Shown here: positions 33,048-45,339 of the stretch, piece after piece | How the letters are laid out: each line of letters opens with the position of its first letter | Position numbering within the stretch: the first letter of the stretch is position 1 | Source of the DNA: Doris montereyensis | Lineage: Eukaryota; Mollusca; Gastropoda; Nudibranchia; Dorididae | Assembly: GCA_037039925.1 (NCBI GenBank) | Contig: JAXRKP010001893.1 | Span: 12,501 to 76,500, forward strand | Direction: 5' to 3' | Length of the DNA stretch: 64,000 nt | Position numbers and translations under genes: made by a program | The notes under the pieces: model-generated | Database searches by the model: none | What the model saw: the letters and a program-made list of their open reading frames with translations, nothing else | Told to the model about the DNA's origin: nothing

Positions 33048-33335
33048 GTGTCTGTGGCCGAAGCCGGTAGGACTGGACTGGGGATCCTGAGGTCCCAGGT
33101 TCGAAGCCTAGCAAAGCCAGGTCCGACGTGTTCCTTTGAGAAAGACGCTTAACACATTTCTCCACTCGATCCAGGTGCAAAAATGGGTACAAGCTCTAGC
33201 TTGGTAGTAAAAACCTGCTTCAGACTAACGTCCTGTCCAGGAGGGATTATTATAACATTTTACGCTTCACGCCATAGAAAATGGGATAAGCTCCAGCTCT
33301 ATTGCCATAATGGCCTTCAAGGAAGTCTACTTTCC
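33048..33335 (+). repeat. SINE family A copy 10
   Basis: CAGGTTCGAAGCCTAGC (B-box), TGTTCCTTTGAGAAAGACG, CGTCCTGTCCAGGAGG, GGGATAAGCTCCAGCTC. Confidence 0.82.
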
Positions 33336-33769
33336 CATACACTCTAAGAGAACAGGGCCACACATCCAAGTCTTGACTAACTAGTACTACTACTAGGTAC
33401 TTTTCTGTCTGTTCAATGGTTTGAGCTTCCTATGAGGTCACCCATATAACATAGAACTTTTCTTTTCTTGTTGATCAGACAGATCCATCTGGAACTCCTA
33501 GTCAGCTGTATCTGCCACTGCCAGCTGTTTAAATTGCTCTTGTACTTTTGTTTCTCTGGTGCCGACTTCTATTGTTAAAATACTCTAATTATATTATATT
33601 TAAATGATAAATCCAGCTTTTTCAAACAGGGCCTCGGTACTTTGCAGATTTGTATTGATGCACTTGATTACTAAAGTTGATTATTGAATAATAAGAGACT
33701 GATGTAATGTTTGTCTCTTAATCTTACCATGATAATAGCCCCATGAGAAATTTCAAAAAGCCTGTTTCT

Positions 33770-34480
33770 TTTTAAGAGGGGGGGTGTTCTGGGAATGCCA
33801 TTTTTGCCTTAAAAATTGGACAAATCTAGTCTATCATACTAGTGGATTAAGCAGTTCATTCCCGTCATAATGATATCACAAAGAAGCTCAGTATCGATTC
33901 TTTCAATTTATACAAACTTTTTAGAAACAATATAGGCCTATCTTTCAACACAGCTATTATACAATAAAAGTCAGAAATATTATCTAAAGTATAGCAAATT
34001 GGTACTCATTTTGATCGTCTGTAAACGCTATCCAAAACAAACTTATTTGAGGATCTATTATGAATATTGCCTTAGATCACCGGAAGATACAGAACATATT
34101 CCGCATCTATTATCAAAAGGCACCATCTCAAAATGAGTAAAAAGTTGCTGGTGCACTTGAAATAGTATCTGATCAAATTTAGGTTGAGAGACTCTCAAGG
34201 TCTTAAATGATGTTTGAAAGTATTATCTTGAAAAATGAAAAACTCTTTCTTATTGAAGTTTGAAATGGGAGAAAAATGTATTCAAATGGCAACCAGAAGC
34301 GGCAGGAAAAAACAACGGCATTTTTTAACTCAAAATGCCCATTACACCTATACATAAGTTAAATTGATAGGAACAAACGGGAAAATTTCACTTGGATCTT
34401 CATGAAATTTGGAATGGAAAAGACTTGGAAAAACAAAGAAAAGTTTTCTGATTCTTTTTCGTGCTGACTTTGTATTATAG
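33770..34480 (+). repeat. Dispersed repeat E, copy 1
   Basis: Co-linear with 58590-59220: GTTCTGGGAATGCCA, TCATACTAGTGGATTAAGC, TTGAGGATCTATTATGAA, TCAAAAGGCACCATCTC, then GGTGCACTT. No ORF; about 75-85% similar by eye. Class unknown. Confidence 0.75.
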
Positions 34481-34889
34481 TTTTTGGAAAAAATTGAATT
34501 TCTTCACAATTGCTTTTTTATATATTCAGCTGTGATATATAAAATTTTGCATTTTTCAAAAATTCAAAAAATCAAAACATACCAATGATTATGAAAATTC
34601 GATGTGTCATCTTTATATTAATGTATCAAATAAGGTGTGTCAAGTTTTAAACTCAAATTTGTACTGCCCACTGTTGAGCCAGTGGTAACTTGAATTATAA
34701 AGGGATTGACGTGATGAGCCAAAATGCCCGCCGTTTACAGCAAGGGAGATAATAAACGCCGATGTAAATTACATGTCTGTAGATATACAACACAAATACA
34801 AGAACTATGGAAAAGTTAAATTGATAGGAACAAGCGGGAAAATTTCACTCTAGGACCGCTTCCCCCCTTAAAGAATTATTGTAAAGCTA

Positions 34890-36910
34890 GTAGTAGCGTA
34901 GGTTACAATGTATTAGTAGAAATAGTACTTTTTCTTTTATTCTTATTAGTATTAGTAGTCTTAGTAGTAGTAGTAGTAGTAGTAGTAAAATTTCTAGTAT
35001 TTTTCTACTTGTAGTAGAAACAGCAGCCATTTTATACCTGGTTATTATGATATTATGTGTATGTTTATATTAATCTATTTAAAAGGTAAAAATTTCATTA
35101 ACTCAAACCTGTAGGCAGTAGTAGCAGTAGTAGGTCACGACGTAGCAGCAGAAACAGTAGTAGTAGTAGTAGTAGTAGTAGCCTTAAGCCAGTAGTACAG
35201 CAAGAAGATAATAAATAGTAGTAGTAGTAGTTTTAATTACATATCTGTAGATATACCAATTATTATTATGGATTATTATTATTATTATTATTATTAGAAA
35301 TTATAATTATTATTATGCATTTGAAAGAAGCAGCAGTTATTATTATTATTATTATTATTATTATTGTAGTAGTAGAAATAGTAGCATTATTATTATTATA
35401 GTATTATTAATTATAAGTAGTAGTAGTAGTTACAATGTAGTAGTAGAAAATAGCAGCATTATTATTATTAGTAGTAGCAGTAGTAGGTTACAAATGTAGT
35501 AGTAGAAATAGTAGCATTATTATTATTAGTAGTAGTAGTAGTAGTAGTAGTAGGTTACAATGTAGTAGTAGAAATAGTAGCATTATTATTATTATTAGTA
35601 GTAGTAGTAGGTTACAATGTAGTAGCAGAATAGTAGCATTACAATAGTAGTAGTAGTAGTAGGTTAGCAATGTAGTAGTAGTAATAGTATTATTATTAAA
35701 CGTAGTAGTAGTAGTAGTAGTATTAGTAGGTTACAATGTAGTAGTAGAAATAGTAGCATTATTATTATTATTATTAGTAGTAGTAGTAGTAGGTTACAAT
35801 GTAGTAGTAGAAATAGTAGCATTATTATTATTATTAGTAGTAGTAGTAGTAGTAGGTTACAATGTAGCAGTAGAAACAGTAGCATTATTATTATTATTAG
35901 TAGTAGTAGTAGTAGCAGCATTATTAGTAGCAGTTACAATGTAGTAGTCAAAAACGTATTAGTAGTAGGTTACAATGTAGTAGTAGAAATAGTAGCATTA
36001 TTATTAGCAGTAGTAGTAGTAGAAGGAGCAGCAGGAGGAGCAGCAGGTCACATCACACTACACACCTGTCTTGTTTCCACCAGCAGGATTATTATGCAGC
36101 ACAAGAGAGGAGTGGTGAAGCACCAGAAACAGAAATGACGACACACAAGGCACTGAGTGATAGGCTTCAGTGCAGTGTTAGTAGTAGTAGGTTACAATGT
36201 AGTAGTAGAAATAGTAGCATTATTATTATTATTATTATTATTACAATGTATAGTAGTAGTAGCATTATTATTAGTAGTAGCAGTAGTAGTAGTAGTAGGT
36301 TACAATGTAGAAATAGTAACACCAAAATCAAAGCATTATTATTATTATTAGTAGTAGTAGTAGTAGGTTACAATGTTTAGTGAAATAGTAGCATTATTAT
36401 TATAGTCATTAGTAGTAGTTATTAGTAGTAGGTTTTAGTAGTAGAAATAGTAGCATTATTATTATTTATTAGTAGTAGTAGTAGTAGGTACAATGTAGTA
36501 GTAGAAATAGTAGCATTATTATTTTTAGTAGTAGTAGTAGTAGGTTACAATGTAGTAGTAGAGTTAGTAGCATTATTGTATTATTAGTAGTAGTAGTAGT
36601 AGTATAGTAGTAGGTTACATTCATAGTAGTAGAAATAGTAGCAGTATTATTATTATTATGTTTTTAGTAGTAGTAGTAGTAGTAGTAGTAGAAATGTAGT
36701 AGGCAGATAGGCATTATTATTATTATTATAGTAGTAGTAGTAGTATGGTTACAATGTAGTAGTGAAATAGTAGCATTATTATTATTATTATTAGTAGTAT
36801 TATAGTAGGTACAATTAGTAGTAGAAATTAGTTTGCATTATGATGGCAGATGGTTACAAAATGTAGTAGTAGAAATAGTTCATTATTATTAGTGGTGGAT
36901 AGTAGTAGAA
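34890..36910 (+). repeat. (TAG)n/(ATT)n compound minisatellite
   Basis: Alternating TAG and ATT runs linked by GGTTACAATGTAG and AAATAGTAGCATT; higher-order unit about 50-57 bp. All ORFs here are poly-Leu/Tyr/Ser artefacts. Confidence 0.92.
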
Positions 36911-37965
36911 GTCATTGAGGTTAGGATTATTGGCATCACACTGATGAGTTACCTGTTTTTGGTTCCATTAGCCGAGGATTATTATGTAGCACAAGAGAGG
37001 AGTGGTGAAGTGGGGATGAGATTGAGATAAATTGACGACACAGAAGGCACTGAGTGATATTGCTTCTGTGTGTGTTTGTAATTTCTTGATCTTTGACCAA
37101 TGCCAAACTAGATTCTATCCACTTGCATCACTTGGGAAGGGATGGCGTGATGCACACTTGCCAGTCATTATAACGAATTTCATTGTATGATGGCTATTTT
37201 TAAGAAATGGTAACACCAAAATCATTGTGCATGGATGGTTATTTCATTATATGATGGATGTCATTGATGGGTTATTTCATTGTTTTTGGTGGATGGCAGT
37301 ATATGTCATTGATGGGTTATTTTATTGTTTTTTGGTGGATGGCAGTATATGTCATTGATGAGTTATTTCATTGTTTTTGGTGGATGGCAGTATATGAGTA
37401 ATTTCATTGTTTTTGGTAGATGGCAGTATATGTCATTGATGAGTTATTTCATTGTTTTTGGTGGATGGCAGTATATGTCATTGATAGGTTAATTCATTGT
37501 TTTTGGCAGATGGCAGTATTTCATGAGTATGTTAATTTCATTGTTTTTGGCAGATGGCAGTATATGAGTAATTTCATTGTTTTTGGCAGATGGCAGTATA
37601 TGAGTAATTTCATTGTTTTGGCAGATGGCAGTATATGAGTAATTTCATTGTTTTTGATGGATGGCAGTATCATTGAGTTATTTCATTGTTTTTGGTGGAT
37701 GGCAGTATATGAGTTATTTCATTGTTTTTGGTGGATGGCAGTATGTGAGTAATTTCATTGTTTTTGGCAGATGGCAGTATATGAGTAATTTCATTGTTTT
37801 TGGCAGATTATGAGTTATTTCATTGTTTTTGGCGGATGGCAGTATGTGAGTAATTTCATCGTTTTTGTATACTGTCTGATCCCTACAAATGTGAAAAGCT
37901 AGCTAGCAGTAGACGAGAATGTCGGTTTAGCGGGAGGCAATATTGCGCGATTTGAATGTACTTAC
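36030..37965 (+). repeat. Dispersed repeat F, copy 1
   Basis: GGATTATTATGTAGCACAAG, GAGAGGAGTGGTGAAG, TTGACCAATGCCAAACTAG, ATTCTATCCACTTGCATCAC and, after a minisatellite, GGTTTAGCGGGAGGC. The same order is found at 45.4-47.3 kb. A partial extra piece sits at 36085-36180 between TAG tracts. Confidence 0.65.
37200..37865 (+). repeat. 36-40-bp minisatellite inside repeat F
   Basis: About 17 copies of TTTCATTGTTTTTGGTGGAT then GGCAGTATATGAGTAA. Only one of the two copies of repeat F shows this array. Confidence 0.9.
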
Positions 37966-37969
37966 ATTT

Positions 37970-39690
37970 TGTCAGTTTACCAAACATTGGGAAAGACTTA
38001 CTACTACAGTGCTTACTTTGTTCTCTCTTTCATCCTTGCATGAAGAAGGCAAATATTTGTTTTGACTTTTAAATTTCTTTTTATTTACATTACATGTACA
38101 TGTATTAACTACATATTTTCCATTATCAAATTTTAATGAAAGTGAAAGTCTTAAGGAAAACCCTCCAATTATATGGTCCATAACAGCATTGTGTTAAAAA
38201 AAACAAAAGCATGTTATAATTCAAATGCTTTACAGATTTTATGTTCAACGTGAACAATATTATAAGTTTTAAAATCATGGAAATGAATAAAGCATTTTTA
38301 AGTAGGCCCTAGAAGGAAACTCAATGGCAGCTAAAGATAAAGAGTCTTCAGAAGACTGGAACCCCATTGATCAAGTGTTTCGGCCCTCAACTTTTTTACA
38401 TTCTAAGGCTGAGTCCACCTGTCGGATACAACACGACTTTTGGACGTACGTGACATAGTTCTGATGTGTCGTATCTTTTACATGTGTCCATTAGAAAAGT
38501 AAACAACACAACTTTGTTTGTTGTTGTTTTGTGTTGACCTACTTGAGTACTGAATCTCTTCCTGGTGCTGTGTGATTCCTAAATAACATAACATATCCTC
38601 TTATGTTATCACTATCATGTCTGCACTTTATGTTTATGAATAAAAATAAATTTGTAGTCGTACAATCTGCATCTTAATCTTAACACTTTCTATACCAGCC
38701 ATTTCCCCTCTATACTTCCTATTACCAGCTGTTTAGTGAATGTTTTTCAAAAATAGGGGTATGTTTAGAAAATTATTTTGAAATTCGCTGAAATTGCCGG
38801 ATAGCATCTGGTAATGGATGGGCACGTTCTCAACAGGGGTGTACGCCATGGATTGGTCATGTGACTGAAAAAGGGTCTCATTTTTAAGTTCTTTCAAAAG
38901 GAAAGAATTCACCACAACATCCACTGTTCATTTTAGATGTCCTATAAACTTAGTATGACATTGACGTGATAAAAATTGTAAGGCCAAATAACTAAATAAA
39001 GAACTATATATGACGAATGGTTTTAGTTGCCTCAATTATTTAAAGTTCTCTTTTATACTGTCTTTTAAGTGATCCTAGCTCTCTAAATTGTTGATGACGT
39101 TCAATGGGGGTGGGTGGGAGGGGTCCTGATTATCTTGGTTTGCTCCTCATCAACTCACCTCCTTTTATGACCACGCCCACTACCAAACCTACCTATGTCA
39201 ACATCCTCTTCAACTGTGACTACACTACATCTACCACTTTCCTGCTCTCTTCTCCACCACCACCCACTACCTTATTACTTGCTGCAGTATCCTCATGGCC
39301 TTCACTGGGCCACATTCGTCCAAATCACTCATATTCACCTCCGAATACTATTCATGAACACTGGGTGTTTCAGGTTTTCATTTCCCAGTGTGAATGTTGT
39401 AGAAAGTGTAAACAAAGCAATAACCTAATAAGGAGTACCAAGGTGAACAGTAATAACAGTAATAACAGAGAAAGAAAGGGATATTGACAGGGAAACGTAA
39501 GTAGGAAGTAAAAATGATAATTAGTTAAATTAGTATGTCCAGCGAATGTCAGTTCTCTAGCAAATGCGATTACATTTACAATGAATTCAGCGACAGATCG
39601 AAATCAGTGATGTAGTTCATGATGCTAAATTTAGGGATTGGTCATAGAGATAACAAATAATAACAGAGTGGAAATTCAAGCATTATCAAA
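37970..39690. other. Intergenic, nothing recognised
   Basis: AT-rich with no credible ORF. The Pro/Thr/Ser-rich frames at 39104-39487 look non-coding. Confidence 0.5.
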
Positions 39691-39699
39691 ATGGGATGA

Positions 39700-40625
39700 A
39701 AGAGTTAAAAGAAATGATCAGAAACTATGGTGAGGCTAGTTCACTGATGACATAAATTATCACCAACTTGTAGATATAGGGTAAGACACGGTTGTATCAT
39801 AAGTCCTCTTTTGTTTATCACATTTATGGATTCAGTCGCAAAGGCATCTTTAAAAATGAAGAAAAGGAATGTAGGCATGTGGAAGCTCAAACTAGCAAAT
39901 GTATCAATGCTTTCAGTTGCTGATGATTTAGTTCTGTTTGGAAAATCAGAAAAGGGACCTCAGTCAAATATCAACATAATGAATAATGAATTAAATAAAG
40001 AGGAATGAGTAGTAAATGCAAAGAAAACCAAAACAATGCTAGTAAGTAGGGAAACTAAAACACAAAATCTTAAATTAAGCAGGGAGAATCTAGAACAAGT
40101 TCAAAGCTACAATTACTAAGGAGTAATGATTAACTCAGAGGGAAAACTAAAGAAGAAATCAGCCAGAGAATCCAAGGAAGTGCAATATACAACCATCTAG
40201 GAAAGGCATTTGTAGGTAAACAAGAATTGTCAACAAAAACCAAAATGGCAGTATACAACACTGTTTATTGTCCTATTCTTCTCTATGGCCGTGAAACCTG
40301 GACCTTAGACAGTAGAGAATACAGTAGAGTACATGCAGCTGAAATGTCATTAGAGTGCTGGAATACCATCAGGCCCTGCAGCTGCTTGCCAGAGTTGAGT
40401 TGTTTTATAGCCTTCACCCCTTCCTGTGCATTTGCTTGCATATAGGTGCATGTTTAGTATATAATGTATAAATATGTAATTTTGACTTTATATATCTTTT
40501 CAATTCTCAATGTTAGTATATATGTTTATCCCATTTTTCGATTTCCCAAATGCTATTGAAACGAAAAATTGTCTTGAATGGAGGCAATAACGATTTATTG
40601 TTATTATTATTATTTTATTATTATC
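39700..40625 (+). pseudogene. Non-LTR reverse transcriptase relic
   Basis: Readable pieces: VRQGCIISPLLFITFMDS (RT domain 4), SVADDLVLFGKSEKG (catalytic ADD box), AKKTKTMLVS, ENLEQVQSYNY, then MAVYNTVYCPILLYGRET and WTLDSREYSRVHAAEM. Several stops and shifts. Ends in an (ATT)n tail at 40598-40623. Likely a LINE of the Jockey/CR1/RTE side; clade not decided. Confidence 0.85.
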
Positions 40626-40629
40626 AAAA

Positions 40630-42600
40630 TAGTGTGGGTTGACAGGAAAAAAGACTACACATGTATAACAGAGCACAGTATCTGCACTTATATTATCTGA
40701 GGACTTCTACTAGCTTTCTCATGTGGCAGGCCACTACACATGAAATTCGGAATGAACCTGAATATGATGACATAAGAATTTAATATGATATCAATATCAA
40801 TCCATCCATGGCAGCTTGACCTTTCTCCTTTACATGCAAATCTCCGTTTGTTTTTCATTTTGTCATCAGTACCAGAGTTGACAGAAAATTAATGTCTAAG
40901 TGGTTCTTGTCTGTTCACAGATATGGTTGAATCGTCTGGAATAATAGGGAAAAATCGAGATTATCAACAATGACATCTTTAATATATCTGTGGGAGAATG
41001 TTCAAATAAAGATTTAAAAATGAAACGAAACAAACTAGAAATGACTAGGACCCTGGTGTTACTTACTGTGGCATGGCATTGCTATGATGCTCAACCATGC
41101 CTGTGACTCTGTGTGTGTGTGTGTGTGTGAATGCATGTGTGTGTGAATGATATTGATATACATGGTTACAATAGTTTCAGCTACAACAATCCCCCTCCCC
41201 CCCCAGACGTTGTAACCTAGCTCCAATGTATATGCGGTGATCTCAGGGCAGACCAGCCAACTTTCTCCAGACCAAGTTAGATCTTATGGAATAGACTCAA
41301 TTGTTCTCATCACCTTTCTTCCAACTATAGGGTAACTAAGAAATTAAGTTCCTCTAAGGCCATTAAGAACCATAGAGCCGGAGTTTATCCCGGTTTCAAT
41401 AAACGTGAAAGAGAATCATGTTATAATAATCATCGCTAGTCTGACATAGGTTTTTACTCCCACAAACTTGTGCTTGTACACAATTTGCAATATATTTTGC
41501 ATTACATCGTTTCATGTTCAAATTTCACACACTTACTTAAAACCTCATGTCGCAATATGACTATATATATTTTTTTATTTTTAAGTTAGATAACAACAAA
41601 AAATCCTTCATAAAATATATGCATTTCACTGAAAAATGTTAAAATAGACACATATTCAACGGGCTGCAGTGCATTGAGTTTGAAAAGAGTTCACCGTCTT
41701 TTTTCTTGAAATCTCGACGGTATTAGTTAAACCGTATCAGAACAATATACATCTAATTGCTTTATTGCAACATTTTATCCACTGTTACACTGTGGTAGCA
41801 AATTTGTTACATATATAGCTGAAAGAATAAAAGCAGATTAGTCTGAATTTGACAAAAACAATAATGAAGATGAAGAAGATGATTTCTGCTGCCTTTAAAA
41901 GAAAGTCTGAATTTGCTTCCTAGATGACCTGAAAAAAGCAGATTTAGACTGTAAACAATATGAAATTAGGGGCGTTATGATGTCGTTTTTTCAAATGCTT
42001 TACTATGAAGAAAATTGTTTTTTGTCTCTAGCTCAAAGGTATGCACATAACGTGACATGAAGTTTTAAGACCTGCACAAAATTTGTACTTGATATGATGT
42101 AAAATAACACAGTTATCCATAAAAATCCTTGCTCATATGTAGTTAAATTGATTATAAAATTAGAAAGAGGACAGACAGAGGCACAAACTCACTTGGCGTG
42201 TTCGGGTTTGTTTGTCTGTGTCCGACAATTTTTACCCCAGTAGCAGTCAGGTCTTGATAAAACCTCAGCTGGGTGGAATAAAACAACGTCAGAGTTAACA
42301 ATGAGGTGTTGGGTTGATCATAGGCCTAACTCGTTTTTATCAGTAATAAAAGAGGATAATTACAAAGTTTGTATGGCTCTGACCCTTCAAAGCAAGGCAA
42401 GGTGCTTATACAGAGGTCATAGGTCAGGTGTGAATGTCTAGTGTGTACGTTTTCCCCCTGTTTATTCCCCTGTAACCGTAATGGTCGCATCTTCAACCTT
42501 ATGGGATTCAACATCTGCATAATAATGTCCTAGGTAATCATTTTGCAGACTACAGCTACCTTCTTCTGTCTTCCTTAACACTGGCCAATTTTACATTGTG
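40630..42600. other. Intergenic; one SINE A fragment and a short (TG)n
   Basis: (TG)n at 41110-41145 and a 5'-truncated reverse SINE A at 41344-41480 (AAGTTCCTCTAAGGCC ... TTTTTACTCCCACAAACTT). Otherwise no recognisable content. Confidence 0.6.
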
Positions 42601-42634
42601 AGTATGTGACCATACAAATGAATTTGGTCAATGA

Positions 42635-42720
42635 CAGTAGTAGTAGAAATAGTAGTAGTAGTAGTAGTAGTACTAGTAGTAGTAGTAGTAGTAGTAGTAA
42701 CACAGTAGCAGAGCTGTAGT

Positions 42721-42759
<39 letters not shown>

Positions 42760-42783
42760 CAACAGCAACAGTAGTACTACTAC

Positions 42784-42822
<39 letters not shown>

Positions 42823-42834
42823 CAGCAGCAGCAG

Positions 42835-42873
<39 letters not shown>

Positions 42874-42887
42874 AGGTAGTAGTAGTG

Positions 42888-42927
<40 letters not shown>

Positions 42928-43137
42928 GTCGTAGTAGTAGTAGTAGGTAGTAGTAGTAGGTAGTAGTAGTAGGTAGTAGTAGTAGTAGTAGGTAGTAGTA
43001 GTAGTAGGTAGTAGTATAGTAGTAGTAGTAGTAGGTAGTAGTAATAGTAGTAATAGTAGTAGTAGTAGGTAGTAGTAATAGTAGTAATAGTAGTAGTAGT
43101 AGGTAGTAGTAGTAGTAGGTAGTAGTAATAGTAGTAA

Positions 43138-43228
<91 letters not shown>

Positions 43229-43250
43229 CGTTAATAGTTACTAGTAGTAA
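42635..43250 (+). repeat. (TAG)n microsatellite
   Basis: About 600 bp of TAG with GGTAG and TAATAG interruptions. The poly-Thr/Tyr/Leu ORF on the other strand is an artefact. Confidence 0.96.
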
Positions 43251-43284
43251 CAAATGACCACACAAAAACGGAACCCTTAAAAAT

Positions 43285-43425
43285 TCTCTAAATTTCACAA
43301 AGTGAGTCCATTTTGGGAAATTTTGCACACTAAATTTCACAAAGTGAGTCAATTTGGGAAATTTTGCACTAAATTTCACAAAGTGAGTCCAATTTGGGAA
43401 ATTTTGCACACTAAATTTCACAACT
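43285..43425 (+). repeat. About 51-bp tandem repeat, three copies
   Basis: CTAAATTTCACAAAGTGAGT then CCATTTTGGGAAATTTTGCA, repeated three times. Confidence 0.9.
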
Positions 43426-43737
43426 GTTGAATCTGTGTGTAGATCAAACTGTGGGTTGTTTTCAACATGGACCCTAAAACACTATTTTGCGCATTTCAAT
43501 TTTGTTCTCAGCTAAATAAGCCAGGCACCCTTGAGTAACATGCTCATTCGTTGTCAATGGTGATGAATTTGCAGTCGACAACACAGCAAAAGGCGTTTAC
43601 GTTGATGTTCGTGCAGGACAGATTCCTTTGTGTATCGGCAGCTCATTCACGGATTTGAACCCTTGTGACTTTTTCTTTGGGGGAAACTTCATGACAGAGA
43701 GAGAATCCACAAACAATTGATGACCTCTAAATGTGTG

Positions 43738-44780
43738 TTTGATACCCGATGACATGTGCAGAGAACAGTGACTTTGATACCGGATGACATGTTCAGAGAA
43801 CAGTGACTGTGATACCCGATGACATGTACAGAGAACAGTAACTTTGATACCCGATGACATGTACAGAGAACAGTGACTTTGATACTCGATGACATGTACA
43901 GAGAACAGTGACTTTGATACCAGGTGACATGTGCTGAGAACAGTGACTTTGATACCTGATGACATTTGCAGAGAACGGTGACTTTGATACCCGATGACAT
44001 GTACAGAGAACAGTGATTGTAATACCCGATGACATGTACAGAGAACAGTGACTTTGATACCCGATGACATGAGCAGAGAACAGTGACTGATACCCGATGA
44101 CATGTACAGAGAACAGTGACTTTGATACCTATGACATGTACAGAGAGCAGTAACTGTGATACCCGATGACATGTACAGAGAACATTGACTTTGATACCCG
44201 ATGACATGTACAGAGAACAGTGACTTTGATACCCGATGACATGTACAGAGAATAGTGACTTTGATACCCATGACATGTACAGAGAACAGTGACTTTGATA
44301 CCCGATGAGATGTGCAGACAACAGTGACTGTGATACCCGATGACATGTACAGAGAACAGTGACTGTGATACCCGATGACATGTACAGAGAACAGTGACAG
44401 CGATATCCGTGGACATGTCCAGAGAACAGTGACTTTGATACCCGATGACATGTACAGAGAACAGTGACTGTGATACCCGATGACATGTACAGAGAACAGT
44501 GACTGTGATACCCGATGACATGTACAGAGAACAGTGACTTTGATACCCGATGACATGTACAGAGAACAGTGACTTTGATACCCGATGACATGTACAGAGA
44601 ACAGTGACTGTGATACCCGATGACATAACATGTGACAGAGAACAGTGACTGACTTTGATACCCGATGACATGTACAGAGAACAGTGACTGTGATACCCGA
44701 TGACATGTACAGAGAACAGTGACTGTGATACCCGATGACATGTACAGAGAACAGTGACTGTGATACCCGATGACATGTGC
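43738..44780 (+). repeat. 35-bp minisatellite
   Basis: About 30 copies of GATACCCGATGACATGTACA then GAGAACAGTGACTTT. The core is the transposase codons for IPDDMC. The unit lacks stops in all minus-strand frames, so it makes 250-369 residue ORFs with no biological meaning. Confidence 0.95.
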
Positions 44781-45040
44781 AGAGATGTTATTGAATGCTT
44801 CAAAAGCTCACCATTGACTGTAGAAATACCCGATGACATGTGCAGAGATGTTATTGAATGCTTCAAAACCCGGCTCACCATTGCTTTGCGTAGAAATACC
44901 CGATGACATGTGCAGGGATGTTATTAAATGCTTCAAACCCCGGCTCACTATTGCTTTGCGTAGAAATACCTGATGACACGTGCAGAGATGTTAGTGAATG
45001 CTTGAAAACCCGGCTCACTATTGCTTTGCGTAGAAATGGT
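44780..45040 (+). repeat. 72-bp tandem repeat, about 3.5 copies
   Basis: AGATGTTATTGAATGCTTCA ... GCTTTGCGTAGAAATACCCG; a second, longer unit made from the same transposase end. Confidence 0.88.
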
Positions 45041-45339
45041 GGCCATTTTAAGCATGTCCATTAAAATAATGTAAAAAAAAAGTTTGTTGATTTTGTATTT
45101 GTATATAAGATAATTTTTGATAAAATTGTTTTTGTCGTGTTATGTGTTCAGTTTTAACGGCTTTACTATTACTGAATTCAGAAACAAGAATGCTAATTTA
45201 AAACCGTACCTTCATTGTCAGTTGCCAGTTTTGACACAATTTTTCCAAAGTTGATTAATTCCATTTATATTGAGTGTATAAATATCAAATTTTGACACAA
45301 AAAATTCCAATTCCCAGTGTCTTAGCCCATGATTCTAGT

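Larger units (their letters stand above)
43590..45064 (+). pseudogene. Tc1/mariner-type transposase C-terminal relic split by minisatellite
   Basis: Left part reads DLNPCDFFF-GG with one shift (family CDFFLWG, after the last catalytic Asp region). The right part, in one frame to a TAA at 45062, reads CRDVIECFKTRLTIALRR then NGGHFKHVH, the classic GGHFEH end. Between them the IPDDMC codons are amplified as a 35-bp array. The downstream end holds three roughly 72-bp copies of the CFKTRL segment. Confidence 0.75.

Noticed and set aside
42783..43421. Poly-Thr/Tyr/Leu 212-residue ORF, and similar at 35.5-36.4 kb
   Set aside because: Triplet TAG/ATT microsatellite translation.
43597..44881. Minus-strand ORFs of 250-369 residues with MSSGI-VTVLCTCHR repeats
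   Set aside because: Produced by a stop-free 35-bp minisatellite readable in all three frames; no start context and no domain.
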